64,000 nucleotides of DNA from Ignavibacteria bacterium. Lineage in GTDB: Bacteria > Bacteroidota > Ignavibacteria > UBA10030. The position numbers were made by a program, and so were the translations under genes. Below the pieces are notes generated by a model. That model had not been told where the DNA came from. It did no database searches and saw only the letters and a list, made by a program, of their open reading frames with translations. The DNA is taken from positions 62,001 to 126,000 of the forward strand of contig VGVZ01000007.1 in NCBI GenBank assembly GCA_016873805.1, given 5' to 3'. Positions 26,578-36,700 of this stretch are shown here, one piece after another. Positions within the stretch are counted from its first letter, which is position 1. Every line of letters begins with the position of its first letter.

Positions 26578-28095
26578 ATGAAGATTTCCTGGAGCAAGAT
26601 CCCCCTTCATCACAAAATATTGGCGGCCCTGGCGCTGGGAGCGCTGTTCGGAGCGATGTTCAACATCAGCCAGTACGAACTCAACGTCCGGCACCACATC
26701 GATCGAACTGACGAAACGACAACGATTGATCATTGGGATCGCGTCGACTTCATGGTGAGCGATTCAATTGTGGCGGGATCGTTCGGGAAAGAAGAGCAAC
26801 TCAAGATTCTGCAATTCTTTCGTACCTATCCAAAAGACCGGCGTGCGAACCTGACGGTCGTTGTGGTCAAAGAGGGGAGTGAACGAGTTCGCATCTCCGA
26901 CATCCATGCGATCGAAAAGGTGAAGACCATCGCTGTGCTCATCAAGCCGATCGGGACGGTATTCATCCGGCTGTTGATGTTCATCGCGATCCCGCTGGTT
27001 CTTTCCTCTCTTATCGTCGGAGCGGCAAGCCTGGGCGACATCGGTCGCGTCGGAAAACTCGGCGGCAAGACAGTCCTCTGGTATCTGGCGTCGATTACCT
27101 CGGCGATTACCATCGGACTTGTATTGGTCAATTTCATCGAGCCCGGTAAGCAGCTCTCCGCAGAGGCTCAAGCCAAGCTGATGATGGAATTTCAACCCGA
27201 AACGGTGGCCACGGCGATCGAACCCCCCAGCTTGCTCGACGTGGTGATCAATATCGTTGCTACGAATCCGATGAAGGCATTGGCCAACGGCGAGATGCTG
27301 CAGATCGTCTTCTTTGCCCTGATGGTTGGAGTGAGCTTGACGATGGTCAGCGAAGAAAAATCGCGAACGGTCGTGAACTTCTTTGATGGTCTGAGCGAGA
27401 CGATGATCAAGATGGTTGGGATCATTATGACGGTTGCACCGTACGGGGTTTTTGCATTGATCTCTGCCACGGTGGGGGAATTCGGGTTCGAAATCCTGGG
27501 AACGCTCTTCTGGTATGCCCTCACACTGATCATCGGGCTGGCACTCCAGACATTCGGGACTCTCGGTGTCGCGGTAAAGTTTCTCGCGAAGGTTCCGTAC
27601 AAGAAATTCTACGCCGGAATCAAGGATGCGATGCTCGTTGCGTTTACGACGAGCTCAAGCGGTGCAACTCTCCCGGTATTGATGCGATCGTGTGAAAAGA
27701 ATCTCGACGTCCCGAAGAAAATCACAAGCTTTGTCTTGCCGCTTGGCGCGACCATCAACATGGATGGCACGTCGATGTATCAGGCGGTGGCCGCGGTGTT
27801 CATTGCCCAGGTGTATGGATTTGATCTTTCGCTTGGACAACAACTGACAATCCTTCTGACGGCGGTGCTGGCTTCGATCGGGACGGCTCCCGTGCCCGGT
27901 GTCGGTATCGTCATGCTGATCATCGTCCTCCGTTCGGTCAATATCCCAGAGGAGGGGATTGCATTGATTCTTGGTATTGACCGGCTCCTTGATATGTGCC
28001 GCACGGTTCCGAACATCGTGGGCGATGCAACCGTAACGACAATCATCGCGAGAACCGAGGGAGTGCTGGAAAAAACAGATCACTCGGAGTCGTGA
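26578..28095 (+). CDS. Dicarboxylate/amino acid:cation symporter (SDF family) with N-terminal insert
   Basis: The 505-residue protein has the diagnostic SDF motifs: SSSGATLPVL, INMDGTSMYQAVAA and DRLLDMCRTVPNIVGDA. These belong to glutamate/aspartate or C4-dicarboxylate transporters driven by Na+ or H+. About 90 residues of soluble sequence separate TM1 (residues 13-29) from the next helix near 120, an insert most GltP/DctA proteins lack. It starts 18 bases after the NhaC gene, so a sodium cycle shared by the two transporters is plausible. A bidirectional terminator follows. Confidence 0.92.
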   Translation: MKISWSKIPLHHKILAALALGALFGAMFNISQYELNVRHHIDRTDETTTIDHWDRVDFMVSDSIVAGSFGKEEQLKILQFFRTYPKDRRANLTVVVVKEGSERVRISDIHAIEKVKTIAVLIKPIGTVFIRLLMFIAIPLVLSSLIVGAASLGDIGRVGKLGGKTVLWYLASITSAITIGLVLVNFIEPGKQLSAEAQAKLMMEFQPETVATAIEPPSLLDVVINIVATNPMKALANGEMLQIVFFALMVGVSLTMVSEEKSRTVVNFFDGLSETMIKMVGIIMTVAPYGVFALISATVGEFGFEILGTLFWYALTLIIGLALQTFGTLGVAVKFLAKVPYKKFYAGIKDAMLVAFTTSSSGATLPVLMRSCEKNLDVPKKITSFVLPLGATINMDGTSMYQAVAAVFIAQVYGFDLSLGQQLTILLTAVLASIGTAPVPGVGIVMLIIVLRSVNIPEEGIALILGIDRLLDMCRTVPNIVGDATVTTIIARTEGVLEKTDHSES

Positions 28096-28120
28096 CGATC
28101 GCTGACTGGCTCTCAAAAAA

Positions 28121-28160
28121 GAAAACGTCCCGCACAGGTGGGCGGGACGCCTTTGCTTTT
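28121..28160. terminator. Bidirectional intrinsic terminator between convergent genes
   Basis: An 8-bp perfect GC-rich stem (CGTCCCGC at 28126-28133 with GCGGGACG at 28142-28149) encloses an 8-base loop. It is flanked by CTCAAAAAAGAAAA on the left, which reads as a U-run on the minus strand, and CCTTTGCTTTT on the right. It can stop both the SDF symporter transcript and the minus-strand barrel-protein transcript. Confidence 0.85.
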
Positions 28161-28177
28161 CTGCCAATTGCCGGAGG

Positions 28178-31100
28178 TCAGATTTCCGGTCCCAGCGAAA
28201 GGTAATACCTCGGCTCCGAAAATCCAGCCCAGTTGAAACGCCAGGCAACATCGAAACGGAGAGGTAGACCAAACAGCACGAGACGCGCCCCCAGGCCTGT
28301 TCCGACGAGCAGGTCTTTGGTCTCTCGTGAACCGCCCGGAGTGATTTGAAATGCTTGCCACGATTTTGTGTTGCTCCATGCCGACCCGACATCGAGGAAT
28401 GCAGCCCCAAGGATATTCTGGAATCCAAGGGGAAGAGCGCCGAGGATGAAGTATCGGACGAGCGGGAAGCGGAGCTCGAGATTCATGACGCCGAACCGGG
28501 TGCCGTTTTGAGCGTTATAGTTGTAGCCGCGCAGGGGGAGAATCGGAGTCAAGAACGCGTAGTCCTCGACGCTGAAAATCGGAAACACGGTTCCATCAAA
28601 GCTTCTGTTAATCCATCCTTCCGTTCCTCCAACAAAGAAATTCTGACGATCGGCACCAAAACTCGCGCCGCCGGTGAGGCGAAAGACAAAGATCAATTGC
28701 TTCATCAGCGGGGTATAGTCCCGGTAGTCGAACGTGAAGGTCTGCAAATCGAGCGACCGGTCATTGAATTTCGCGCTTCCGTAGGCGGTGAGATTGAAGC
28801 GGGAACCGTTGTTCGGTCCGAACCATCCCCCTTGCCACAACGAATTGTCGCGAACGTAGCTGAAGAGAGGAAGGATAAACGATCTGCGTTCCGGCGTGAC
28901 CGAGGGATCATCAAGGTTCTCACGCGAGAGATTCAACCAGAGGAGGGAGAGATCGAACCGATTGTATCGGTCGATAGGATACTGCATAACGCCTCCCAGC
29001 GCCCATTGGCGGAATCGGTACAAATTGCTGAAGCCGCGGGCGTTGGAAAGATAAATGAATCGGGCACTGTGGAACCCCGCGAATCCGTAATCGATTCGAT
29101 GAGGAAGGTAGAAGTACGACAGTCCATAATCGCTGTTCTTCAGATCCAGCAGGAGGTTTGTCTGGAATACGATCTGATGATCGCCGAGCATATCGCTGAA
29201 CATCATCAGCGTTGTTCCCTCCACCCCGTAGAACGTACTGTACGCCGCAGTGCCGTAGATGAGATCGGGAGAAAAATTCAGTTTGTATTTCTTTGCGACG
29301 AAATTCCCTTCGGCATCGCGCGCATCGAATGCAGCAAACGCAGGAGTTTTTGGACGAGCGATCGACGTGTCGCGCATTGCTTCTTCGGAGAACACGTAGT
29401 TCCTGAGATCAACGCGTGAGCCAGTCTGGTATCCTGTTCCCGTGGCCGCGGTATCGGCAAGGATGACAATGTTTTCCCGAACGGCCACCGTGTCTGTGGG
29501 GGCTTTGGCATCCAGGACGAGACGGGGCTTGTCGGCGAGCGGAATGTCGAGTTTCTTCTTCATGAATTCCGTCGGCTCCAGCGTGACCACATTCAGTCGA
29601 CGTTCAAGGGGATTGCGCATCAGGAAGATATCGAAACCGGCCTCGCTCATCGAGGAAAATGCCAGCTTGGAACCGTCTTTTGAGAGTGAAAGCTGATAGA
29701 CTCCGGTGAGGGAATTGGTGATCGGCCGATCGACTCCCGTTTCCAGATTGTGCTCGTAGATGTTGTTCACGCCGCTCCGATCGGAGATGAAGACAATCCT
29801 CTTTCCGTCGGGGGCAGCAATCGGTGAGGTTTCGTCGCTATACTCGTGGCCTGTAATTTTTCTGATTGACTTGCTCTCCACGTCGACGGCGTAGATGCTG
29901 AGGGTGCTGTAGTCAAACTCGAGAATGGAAAAATCGGTCGGGAGCGCACTCTTATCAAGATATGAACGCCGATCTGAAGAAAAGTAAACGGTCTTGCCAT
30001 CGTGGGAAAAAGAGGGATCGGAGTCGGAGAAGATGTCGTCGGTGAGATTCGTCAGTGTTTTCGAAGTGAAGTCATAGACGTAGATATCCGACTGCGAAGG
30101 CTTGAGCCCAACAAACGCAATCTTGCTCCCCTCGGGGGACCAGTCGACGGAGAAGATCCCATCCAGATCAAATGTGAGACGCTCCGTCTTGCCGCTCTTT
30201 GCGTCGATGAGCATAATGGCGTCGCGCTCGCCGGACTTCACCGCGAGGGCAATCCGCCTGCCATCGGGAGACCATGTCAACCCCGGGGTCAGAAGATGGA
30301 GCTCCTCGAAATCCTTCGTTCGCTGGCCGCTCACGACCTTGTCGAGGATTTCGCCCTCAGTGGCCGACATGACGAAGACATCAAAATAGTCGTTCCGGTC
30401 CGAAATGAACGCGATCCGGTCTCCCTGCGGAGAAATGGCTGGACTAGTGTTGTAGAAGTTGCCCTCTTTTGAGTGATTTGTCAGTCGACGGGCGTAGTCC
30501 GCCGGTTCTTCTCGCTTCGCAATGTCGGGCCAGTACAACACTTTCTGTTCTTTCTGCCACCGCTCGGAGAGCTCCTTGATGGTAAGCCCGATGGTCGACT
30601 TGAATCCTTGCTCGAGATTGCGTGTACTGCGGATGCGGTTGAGGATTTCCCCGATCTTCTGCTCACCGTACTTTGAAGCGATGTAGTACCAGACCGATTG
30701 GCCCCCGCGGTATGCGAAATAACCGCCGAGATACTCGATCGGAGGGAGGTAGTTGTGAATCGTGGCATCGCGCAGGAACATATCGGAATTGGTTTCCCAT
30801 CGGAGAGCTGCGTACTCCGACAGACCCTCGTTGAACCAGAGCGGGAGAATCAATGGGGTACGACTGGAGAGAATTGCCTGAATCGAGCCGCCGTAGAACA
30901 TATCATTGAGCACCGCGTGAACAAGCTCGTGATGCAACACATGACGGAACTGGCGGTAGCTCCCCTCAAACGGAACAACAACTCTGTTCTTGAACAGCTC
31001 CGTCACCCCGCCTACTCCCTCCTCCATATACTCTCCAACGACGTTTGTCTGCTGGAACTCATTATGAGAATTGTGGATGACGAACGAGATCCGATTGGCG

Positions 31101-31336
31101 ATCTCGTATCGGAAGAGTTTCTTGATGGAAGTGTAGGCGCTCTCTGCGGCGACCGCCGCGAAGACGGCGACATCGTATCCGTCCTGAGCAAAGTACACAT
31201 CGAAGTGAGTGCTCTGAATATACTGCCACTCAAACTTCTTGTACTGCACCTTGTTCTTTCCAAAAACGGAGTTCTGCGCCTGAACAGGGAGCACGACTCC
31301 CAACGTTAACAGAGCGCCAATCAGAATCCTTTTCAT
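28178..31336 (-). CDS. Peptidase-MA / PD40 propeller / surface-antigen barrel fusion
   Basis: The start at 31336 (MKRILIGALL, behind AGGTGGTG) gives a signal peptide ending LPVQAQ and a 1052-residue product. An N-terminal gluzincin-like domain has HHELVHAV and a downstream Glu in FNEGLSEYAAL. A TolB-type propeller made of PD40 repeats follows (SPQGDRIAFISDRNDYFD, SPDGRRIALAV, SHDGKTVYFSSDRRSY, APDGKRIVFISDRSG). The C-terminal ~350 residues look like a Bac_surface_Ag/Omp85-type barrel ending near LPLRFDVAWRFNW. It may be an outer-membrane protease or assembly factor; the function is unknown. Confidence 0.88.
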   Translation of the reverse strand: MKRILIGALLTLGVVLPVQAQNSVFGKNKVQYKKFEWQYIQSTHFDVYFAQDGYDVAVFAAVAAESAYTSIKKLFRYEIANRISFVIHNSHNEFQQTNVVGEYMEEGVGGVTELFKNRVVVPFEGSYRQFRHVLHHELVHAVLNDMFYGGSIQAILSSRTPLILPLWFNEGLSEYAALRWETNSDMFLRDATIHNYLPPIEYLGGYFAYRGGQSVWYYIASKYGEQKIGEILNRIRSTRNLEQGFKSTIGLTIKELSERWQKEQKVLYWPDIAKREEPADYARRLTNHSKEGNFYNTSPAISPQGDRIAFISDRNDYFDVFVMSATEGEILDKVVSGQRTKDFEELHLLTPGLTWSPDGRRIALAVKSGERDAIMLIDAKSGKTERLTFDLDGIFSVDWSPEGSKIAFVGLKPSQSDIYVYDFTSKTLTNLTDDIFSDSDPSFSHDGKTVYFSSDRRSYLDKSALPTDFSILEFDYSTLSIYAVDVESKSIRKITGHEYSDETSPIAAPDGKRIVFISDRSGVNNIYEHNLETGVDRPITNSLTGVYQLSLSKDGSKLAFSSMSEAGFDIFLMRNPLERRLNVVTLEPTEFMKKKLDIPLADKPRLVLDAKAPTDTVAVRENIVILADTAATGTGYQTGSRVDLRNYVFSEEAMRDTSIARPKTPAFAAFDARDAEGNFVAKKYKLNFSPDLIYGTAAYSTFYGVEGTTLMMFSDMLGDHQIVFQTNLLLDLKNSDYGLSYFYLPHRIDYGFAGFHSARFIYLSNARGFSNLYRFRQWALGGVMQYPIDRYNRFDLSLLWLNLSRENLDDPSVTPERRSFILPLFSYVRDNSLWQGGWFGPNNGSRFNLTAYGSAKFNDRSLDLQTFTFDYRDYTPLMKQLIFVFRLTGGASFGADRQNFFVGGTEGWINRSFDGTVFPIFSVEDYAFLTPILPLRGYNYNAQNGTRFGVMNLELRFPLVRYFILGALPLGFQNILGAAFLDVGSAWSNTKSWQAFQITPGGSRETKDLLVGTGLGARLVLFGLPLRFDVAWRFNWAGFSEPRYYLSLGPEI

Positions 31337-31517
31337 GACACCACCTGCACAATGTGTTGATACAACAGTATACGAATCTTCAACATCAGGTTCATTTACA
31401 TTCGCGGTATAGAACACCACCATCACGCGAAAGTTTAACGAAACCTCTCGCTATTGTAACGTTTCGAGAATCCCAACAGTTTCAACATCATCCGGTCGAT
31501 AGGAGGGCGCGTGAGAA

Positions 31518-33671
31518 CTAGGCGAGAATCAGGTCGATTTCGCGCTCTTCAGGATTTACCCGGAGAACCCTTACCTTCACGATATCCCCTAATCGGTAGC
31601 GATTTCCGTGGTGACGACCGACAAGCGCATATTTCTGCTCGTCATAGACATAGTAATCGTCCTCCATATCGCGCACATGAATCATCCCCTCGGCAAGGGA
31701 ATCGGTTAATTCGATGAAGATTCCGTAGTGGGCAACACCGGAAATGACCCCCGCGAATTCATCTCCCACGTGTCGTTTGAGAAACTCCGCCTGCATGACC
31801 TTGGTTGCCGCCCGCTCTGCCTCCAGCGCCACACGCTCGCGCACGGACGACTGCTGGGCAATCGAAGGCATTCGTTCGAGAAGGCGCCGACGCCGTTCAG
31901 CGCTGACTCCGCGCTGATATTCCTTCAACACGCGGTGAATCATCAGATCAGGATATCGGCGAATCGGAGAGGTAAAATGCGAATAGTAATCGAACGCGAG
32001 TCCGTAATGACCGATATTGCGCTCGGAATAAATCGCTTTCGCCATCGATCTTAACGCCACTTCATTGATGACGTTCTCCACTTCGCTGCCGCGTACCTCG
32101 GTGAGAAGCCGCTGGAGTGCTTTCGAGCTTGTTCCGCCGGACAAGTCGAGCTTGAATCCGAATTGATTGACAAACAGCGACAGCTCGCGGATCCGATCGG
32201 GATCCGGGGCATCGTGCACCCGGTAGAGGAACGGTTTCGCGTGATCCTCCTTCCTGTCCAGTCCAATGTGACGTGCCACGACTTGATTCGCGAGAAGCAT
32301 GAACTCTTCGACGAGACGGTGACTGTTGAGCCGTACCTTCTTGATGACTTCGACGGGTCTGCCCTCGGCGTCGAAGCGGAATTTTGCCTCGGCTGTTTCG
32401 AAGTCGATGCTTCCCTGCCGCATTCGTTTCTTTGTGAGGACCGAGCTCAGATGATGCATCTCATGCAGTGTCTGATGGATGATTGCTTCTCCCTCCGAGG
32501 TTCGTGGGGCATTGTCTGCCGACGTCAGGATGAACTCTGCCTGCTCATAGCTGAGACGTCGCCGGCTTCGGATGACAGTCTCGACGATTTCGTACGACTT
32601 CACGACACCGCGAGGGGTCACGGTCATCAAGACGGAGAATGCGAACCGATCTTCATTGGGTTTCAAACTGCACACGACATTGGAAAGCGTCTCCGGAAGC
32701 ATCGGAACAACGTGGTTCGGGAGGTAGACACTCGTTCCCCGGAGCAGCGCCTCTTTGTCAAGGGCTGTGCCCTCCCTGACGTAGTATGATACATCGGCGA
32801 TGTGTACACCGAGAGTGTAATCTCCATCGGGGAGACGCTCGAGAGAGACAGCATCGTCGAAGTCTTTTGCATCTTCGGGATCGATTGTCAAGCAGAGCGT
32901 CTTCCGGAGATCTCGCCGCCTGCGAATCTCTTCTTCGGGCAACGAAAGGGGAATCGCATGAAGTTCACTCTGCACCTCGTCGGGAAACCGGTCCGGCAAC
33001 CGGAATTCCCGAATCACAGCACGCATCTCTGTGCCAACTTCTCCAGGTGTCCCCAGGACCTCGACCACCCGCCCCTGAGGGCTGGGATGACTTCTGCCCC
33101 ACGACTCGATTTCCACAACGACTTTCTCTCCCTCGCTCGCACCGTGAAGCTGGTCTTTCGGGATCACGACGTTTGAGGAGAACTTCCGATCGTCTGGAAT
33201 CACGAAAAAGACCTTGCGCATCCGCTCCAGCGTTCCGACGACACTCGCCCGTCCTCGCTTGATCACACGAACGATTTCCCCTTCCCTCCGAGCTCCCGTT
33301 TCCTTCTTCTTCTTTCCCTGAGCAAAGAGAGCAACTTCCACCGTATCCCCATGCACCGCAGTACCGAGAAAACGGGGCGCAACAAAAACGTCTTTCTCCA
33401 TACCCTCGATCGTTACGAATCCCAGTCCCTGCTTGGAAAGTTCAAGCACTCCCTGAACATGTTGTGGGATGTCCAGATGGCTGAAGTATCCTTTCTTCAC
33501 ACGTTTGATTTGTCGAGTTTCTTCCAGCGTGCGGAGAACCTCCTTGAAGAGTTGAGCGGCCTCATCCGTACGTACGCCGATGCGGCGGGAAATTTCCTTC
33601 ATCTTGAACGATTGGTTTGGATACTTGGCAAGGAAATCCAACACCTTGTTTGCCAGTTGATCGAAGTTCAT
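31518..33671 (-). CDS. rnr: Ribonuclease R
   Basis: The 717-residue 3'-5' exoribonuclease has an N-terminal winged-helix domain (IGVRTDEAAQLFKEVLRTLE), cold-shock domains, the RNB catalytic domain with LTIDPEDAKDFDDAVS containing the metal-binding Asp residues, and a C-terminal S1 domain (GVISGVAHYGIFIELTDSLAEG). It lacks the long basic tail found in some homologues. RNase R degrades structured RNA and takes part in ribosome and tmRNA quality control. It lies 48 bases downstream of tamB as the last gene of an envelope operon. The ORF starts at ATG without an evident ribosome site. Confidence 0.95.
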   Translation of the reverse strand: MNFDQLANKVLDFLAKYPNQSFKMKEISRRIGVRTDEAAQLFKEVLRTLEETRQIKRVKKGYFSHLDIPQHVQGVLELSKQGLGFVTIEGMEKDVFVAPRFLGTAVHGDTVEVALFAQGKKKKETGARREGEIVRVIKRGRASVVGTLERMRKVFFVIPDDRKFSSNVVIPKDQLHGASEGEKVVVEIESWGRSHPSPQGRVVEVLGTPGEVGTEMRAVIREFRLPDRFPDEVQSELHAIPLSLPEEEIRRRRDLRKTLCLTIDPEDAKDFDDAVSLERLPDGDYTLGVHIADVSYYVREGTALDKEALLRGTSVYLPNHVVPMLPETLSNVVCSLKPNEDRFAFSVLMTVTPRGVVKSYEIVETVIRSRRRLSYEQAEFILTSADNAPRTSEGEAIIHQTLHEMHHLSSVLTKKRMRQGSIDFETAEAKFRFDAEGRPVEVIKKVRLNSHRLVEEFMLLANQVVARHIGLDRKEDHAKPFLYRVHDAPDPDRIRELSLFVNQFGFKLDLSGGTSSKALQRLLTEVRGSEVENVINEVALRSMAKAIYSERNIGHYGLAFDYYSHFTSPIRRYPDLMIHRVLKEYQRGVSAERRRRLLERMPSIAQQSSVRERVALEAERAATKVMQAEFLKRHVGDEFAGVISGVAHYGIFIELTDSLAEGMIHVRDMEDDYYVYDEQKYALVGRHHGNRYRLGDIVKVRVLRVNPEEREIDLILA

Positions 33672-33719
33672 TGGAATGTGTTCGGCCTCGTTTGTGGGAA
33701 AAAAATGTGGGGGGACGAC

Positions 33720-36700
33720 TCAAAACGTGATGCGGTACAGGAGTTTTGCTCCGTTGATCTCTTTGCGTTGCTCGAATCCTTCAAAGGTCTCCGTGCGCCG
33801 CTCCAGTTCAAAGACGAAGTTTCGCCATCGCTCCGAATTAAAGATCCCGCTCATGGGAATCTGGACATTGATATTTGCGTTGCTGATATCGCTGAATACT
33901 CGTCCACCAAACTTCACGACGGCATCGCCGATCTCGCCGGTCAGCCGCACATCGGTGGCTCCCTGAATATTCCCTCCATAGTACAGCACGTCGACAGAAC
34001 TGATGAATCCAAACTCCCGGCGCATGAACTCCGTGAGAGGACCGGAGAGAATTGAGGAGCCGATGCCCGCCAGACTGGTGGTGAAGAGAGAGGAACGCTC
34101 TTGCGGAGTCAGTTCATCGCGGAATTTTCCGCTGACCAGAAACGAAATGGCATCGGCCTGAATATCGGTCGATTCCACAAGATTGCCGGCGAGATTCTCG
34201 CGGGTCAATCCCATGGTCACCTTCGGCTCCTTTCGCGTTCCTTTGATATCCAGCGAGACGATGACCCGCTCATCCTCCACGGGTCCCCGCGCGGTGTCGA
34301 CCGCGGCGGTTGCCGAACCGATCACGTGGTATCCCTCATATTTTGCAAGAACATCGAGCTCCGGATTTTCCGGATCTCCGGTAAAGAGCAGCTTGCCGGA
34401 GGCTTGGAATTGTCTGATATAGTTGTAGAAGGATCGGCTACCGACCTCGACTTCGCCCGTCAGGCGGACAACATCGCTCTCCTTGTTGAAGAAGAGTCGA
34501 CCCTTAAGGTCGGCAAAGAGAACTTCATTTGTGATCTGGTTGATGATGATCCGGAGTTGAGTGACCCCCATCGTCTCGATCGCAATGTTGTACACGATGT
34601 TGTTGAGAAAACTGCGGGATGCGGGTTCCTCTGTGGAGAGATTTTTCGTTGGTGAACCCGCCGCTGTTTCGTTTTGCTTTTCTCCCCGCGACGGCTTCCA
34701 TTCCATGCCGGGGATGGGGACAGATTCCGGCACGACTGTGGTCGTATCGTTGATGAACACCAACTGAAGACTTCGTTGGCGATCGATGTACGAATCGCGC
34801 GCAGGGGGGAGAGTCAGATTGGCATTGCGAATGAAAACGTCGCCTGTGAGTTGAGAGAGATTCGGCGTGCCCCTCCAATGCAGCCCTGACGATCCGGTTG
34901 CACCGAAAAGATCTCCATACAATCCCTGGCGAGACTGGGCCGAAGACTCCTTCATCACAAGCAACTGGCCGTTCGCTGTCAGATCGAATTCCTTGATCTG
35001 GATTCCTTCGAGAGCGAAAGATCCCGAAACATTCATCGTTCCATCGGCGCGGTCGGCCGCAATGTTCTTCAGTGTCACATCTTCAAGGACAATGCGACTT
35101 CCGCGGGGCACAAGAGTGCCGTCGGCGACATAGGCAATGTTCAACGGCGCAAAGAGGAATCGCGCATTTGAGACCTTCAAGGTACCGGAGTACTGCGGCG
35201 AGCTGAGTGTTCCTCCAATCGTTACATCGCAACGGGCAAACCCTGTGAGATCCGAAAGTTCGGACACAAAGGGGTCGAGGAGTTGAAGATTGAAGCGTTC
35301 GGATTTTACCATCAGGTTCATCTGTTGGTTTTCCCGCTGCGGGTCTGCAAGGTCGGTTTTGACGAACAACGGCATGATTCCGGAAACGTAGAGATCAGGT
35401 TGGGGTTGAACATCCGCGGCTTGTGCGCGGAGTTCCAAAAAGAGATTTGAAACACCCTGATCCAGCGTGCCGTGTCCGACGATCCGCCCGATATCGGTGT
35501 CGCGCATCCGCACATCTTCAGCCCGGACGTCCAATTCGAGGCGAGGATTGGCCAGCGTCGATTTCAAGGTCGCCCTCACTTGTGCCACTCCCCGCATTCC
35601 CGCAAACCGGCGCACGAAATCCTGATCCGATGAGAAGTTCACGACGTTCTGAAGATGGAAATCGTCGAGCGAAATGGCAAGATCGGACTCTCCCCCTGGA
35701 TTCAACAGTCCGCGGGAACTCAACCGTACCGTGCCGTCCGTCAGCACGATGTTCGGAACAAGGAGTCCATCGGTTCCCAGCAAAAGGGTGAGCGGGGATT
35801 CGTTCTGCAGCGCGAAATCGCGAAGACGAACGGAAAGCTTCGGGAGATCGATGCGATAATGGTTCGGGGCAAAGGTGGTTGATCCCCCGAACGAACAGTC
35901 GATCAGGGAATCGAGAAGTCCCGAGAGGGCAAAGGTTGAATTCATGCCACTCCCGCGCCAGTGAAACCGGACATCCTGAAAAAGTGATCCCGAAACGTTG
36001 AGTTCCTGACTATCGAAAGTGACCGATGACATCAAAGAATCCAATGGATCTGCGCTCGCGCCAGTTGCGAGATCGATCTCAAGATTCGAAGCAGAAAGAG
36101 CAAGGGATGGAGAATTGTTCCCCACCTGAAAATATGGAATGGTGGTATTGCCCTTCACGGAAAAACCCGATGGTGTCCGTTCCACTGCCCCCTCGAATCG
36201 CAGTGCTCCCTCGAGTGAAGCACCGAGGATGACCCCCACGGGATGAAGATCGACCACGGCGAGCGAGACATCCACCCTCAGTGAATCGTCTGTGGGGGGA
36301 CGCGAATCGAAATCGGCGGGGATGCGGCCCGCAATGCTCCTTGAGTGGGGACGAACCGAATCGAGAGAAGCGATTCTGTGTTCAATAGCTGACGCGAATC
36401 GGTGCGAATGATCGACCAGAGTGCCAAAGAACGAGGCCGGAGTAAACAATCCGTTGACGGAAAGATTGGCGAAGTCAGTTTCGATTTCGAGTGAGCGTTG
36501 GGTGGGCGAACCGAGCGAGCGATATTCCAACCTCGCCGTTCCTCGATCGAACACGTCACGGCTGAACCGAGAACGAAGAAAATCGATCTTCACTAATGCC
36601 TGCATATGATCGACGTCGAATCCTGTTCCCGAGCCGGTGATATTAAAGTACAGATCACTGTCGAATTTCTTTTCGTGGGTGATGTCGGCAAGATTGAGCG

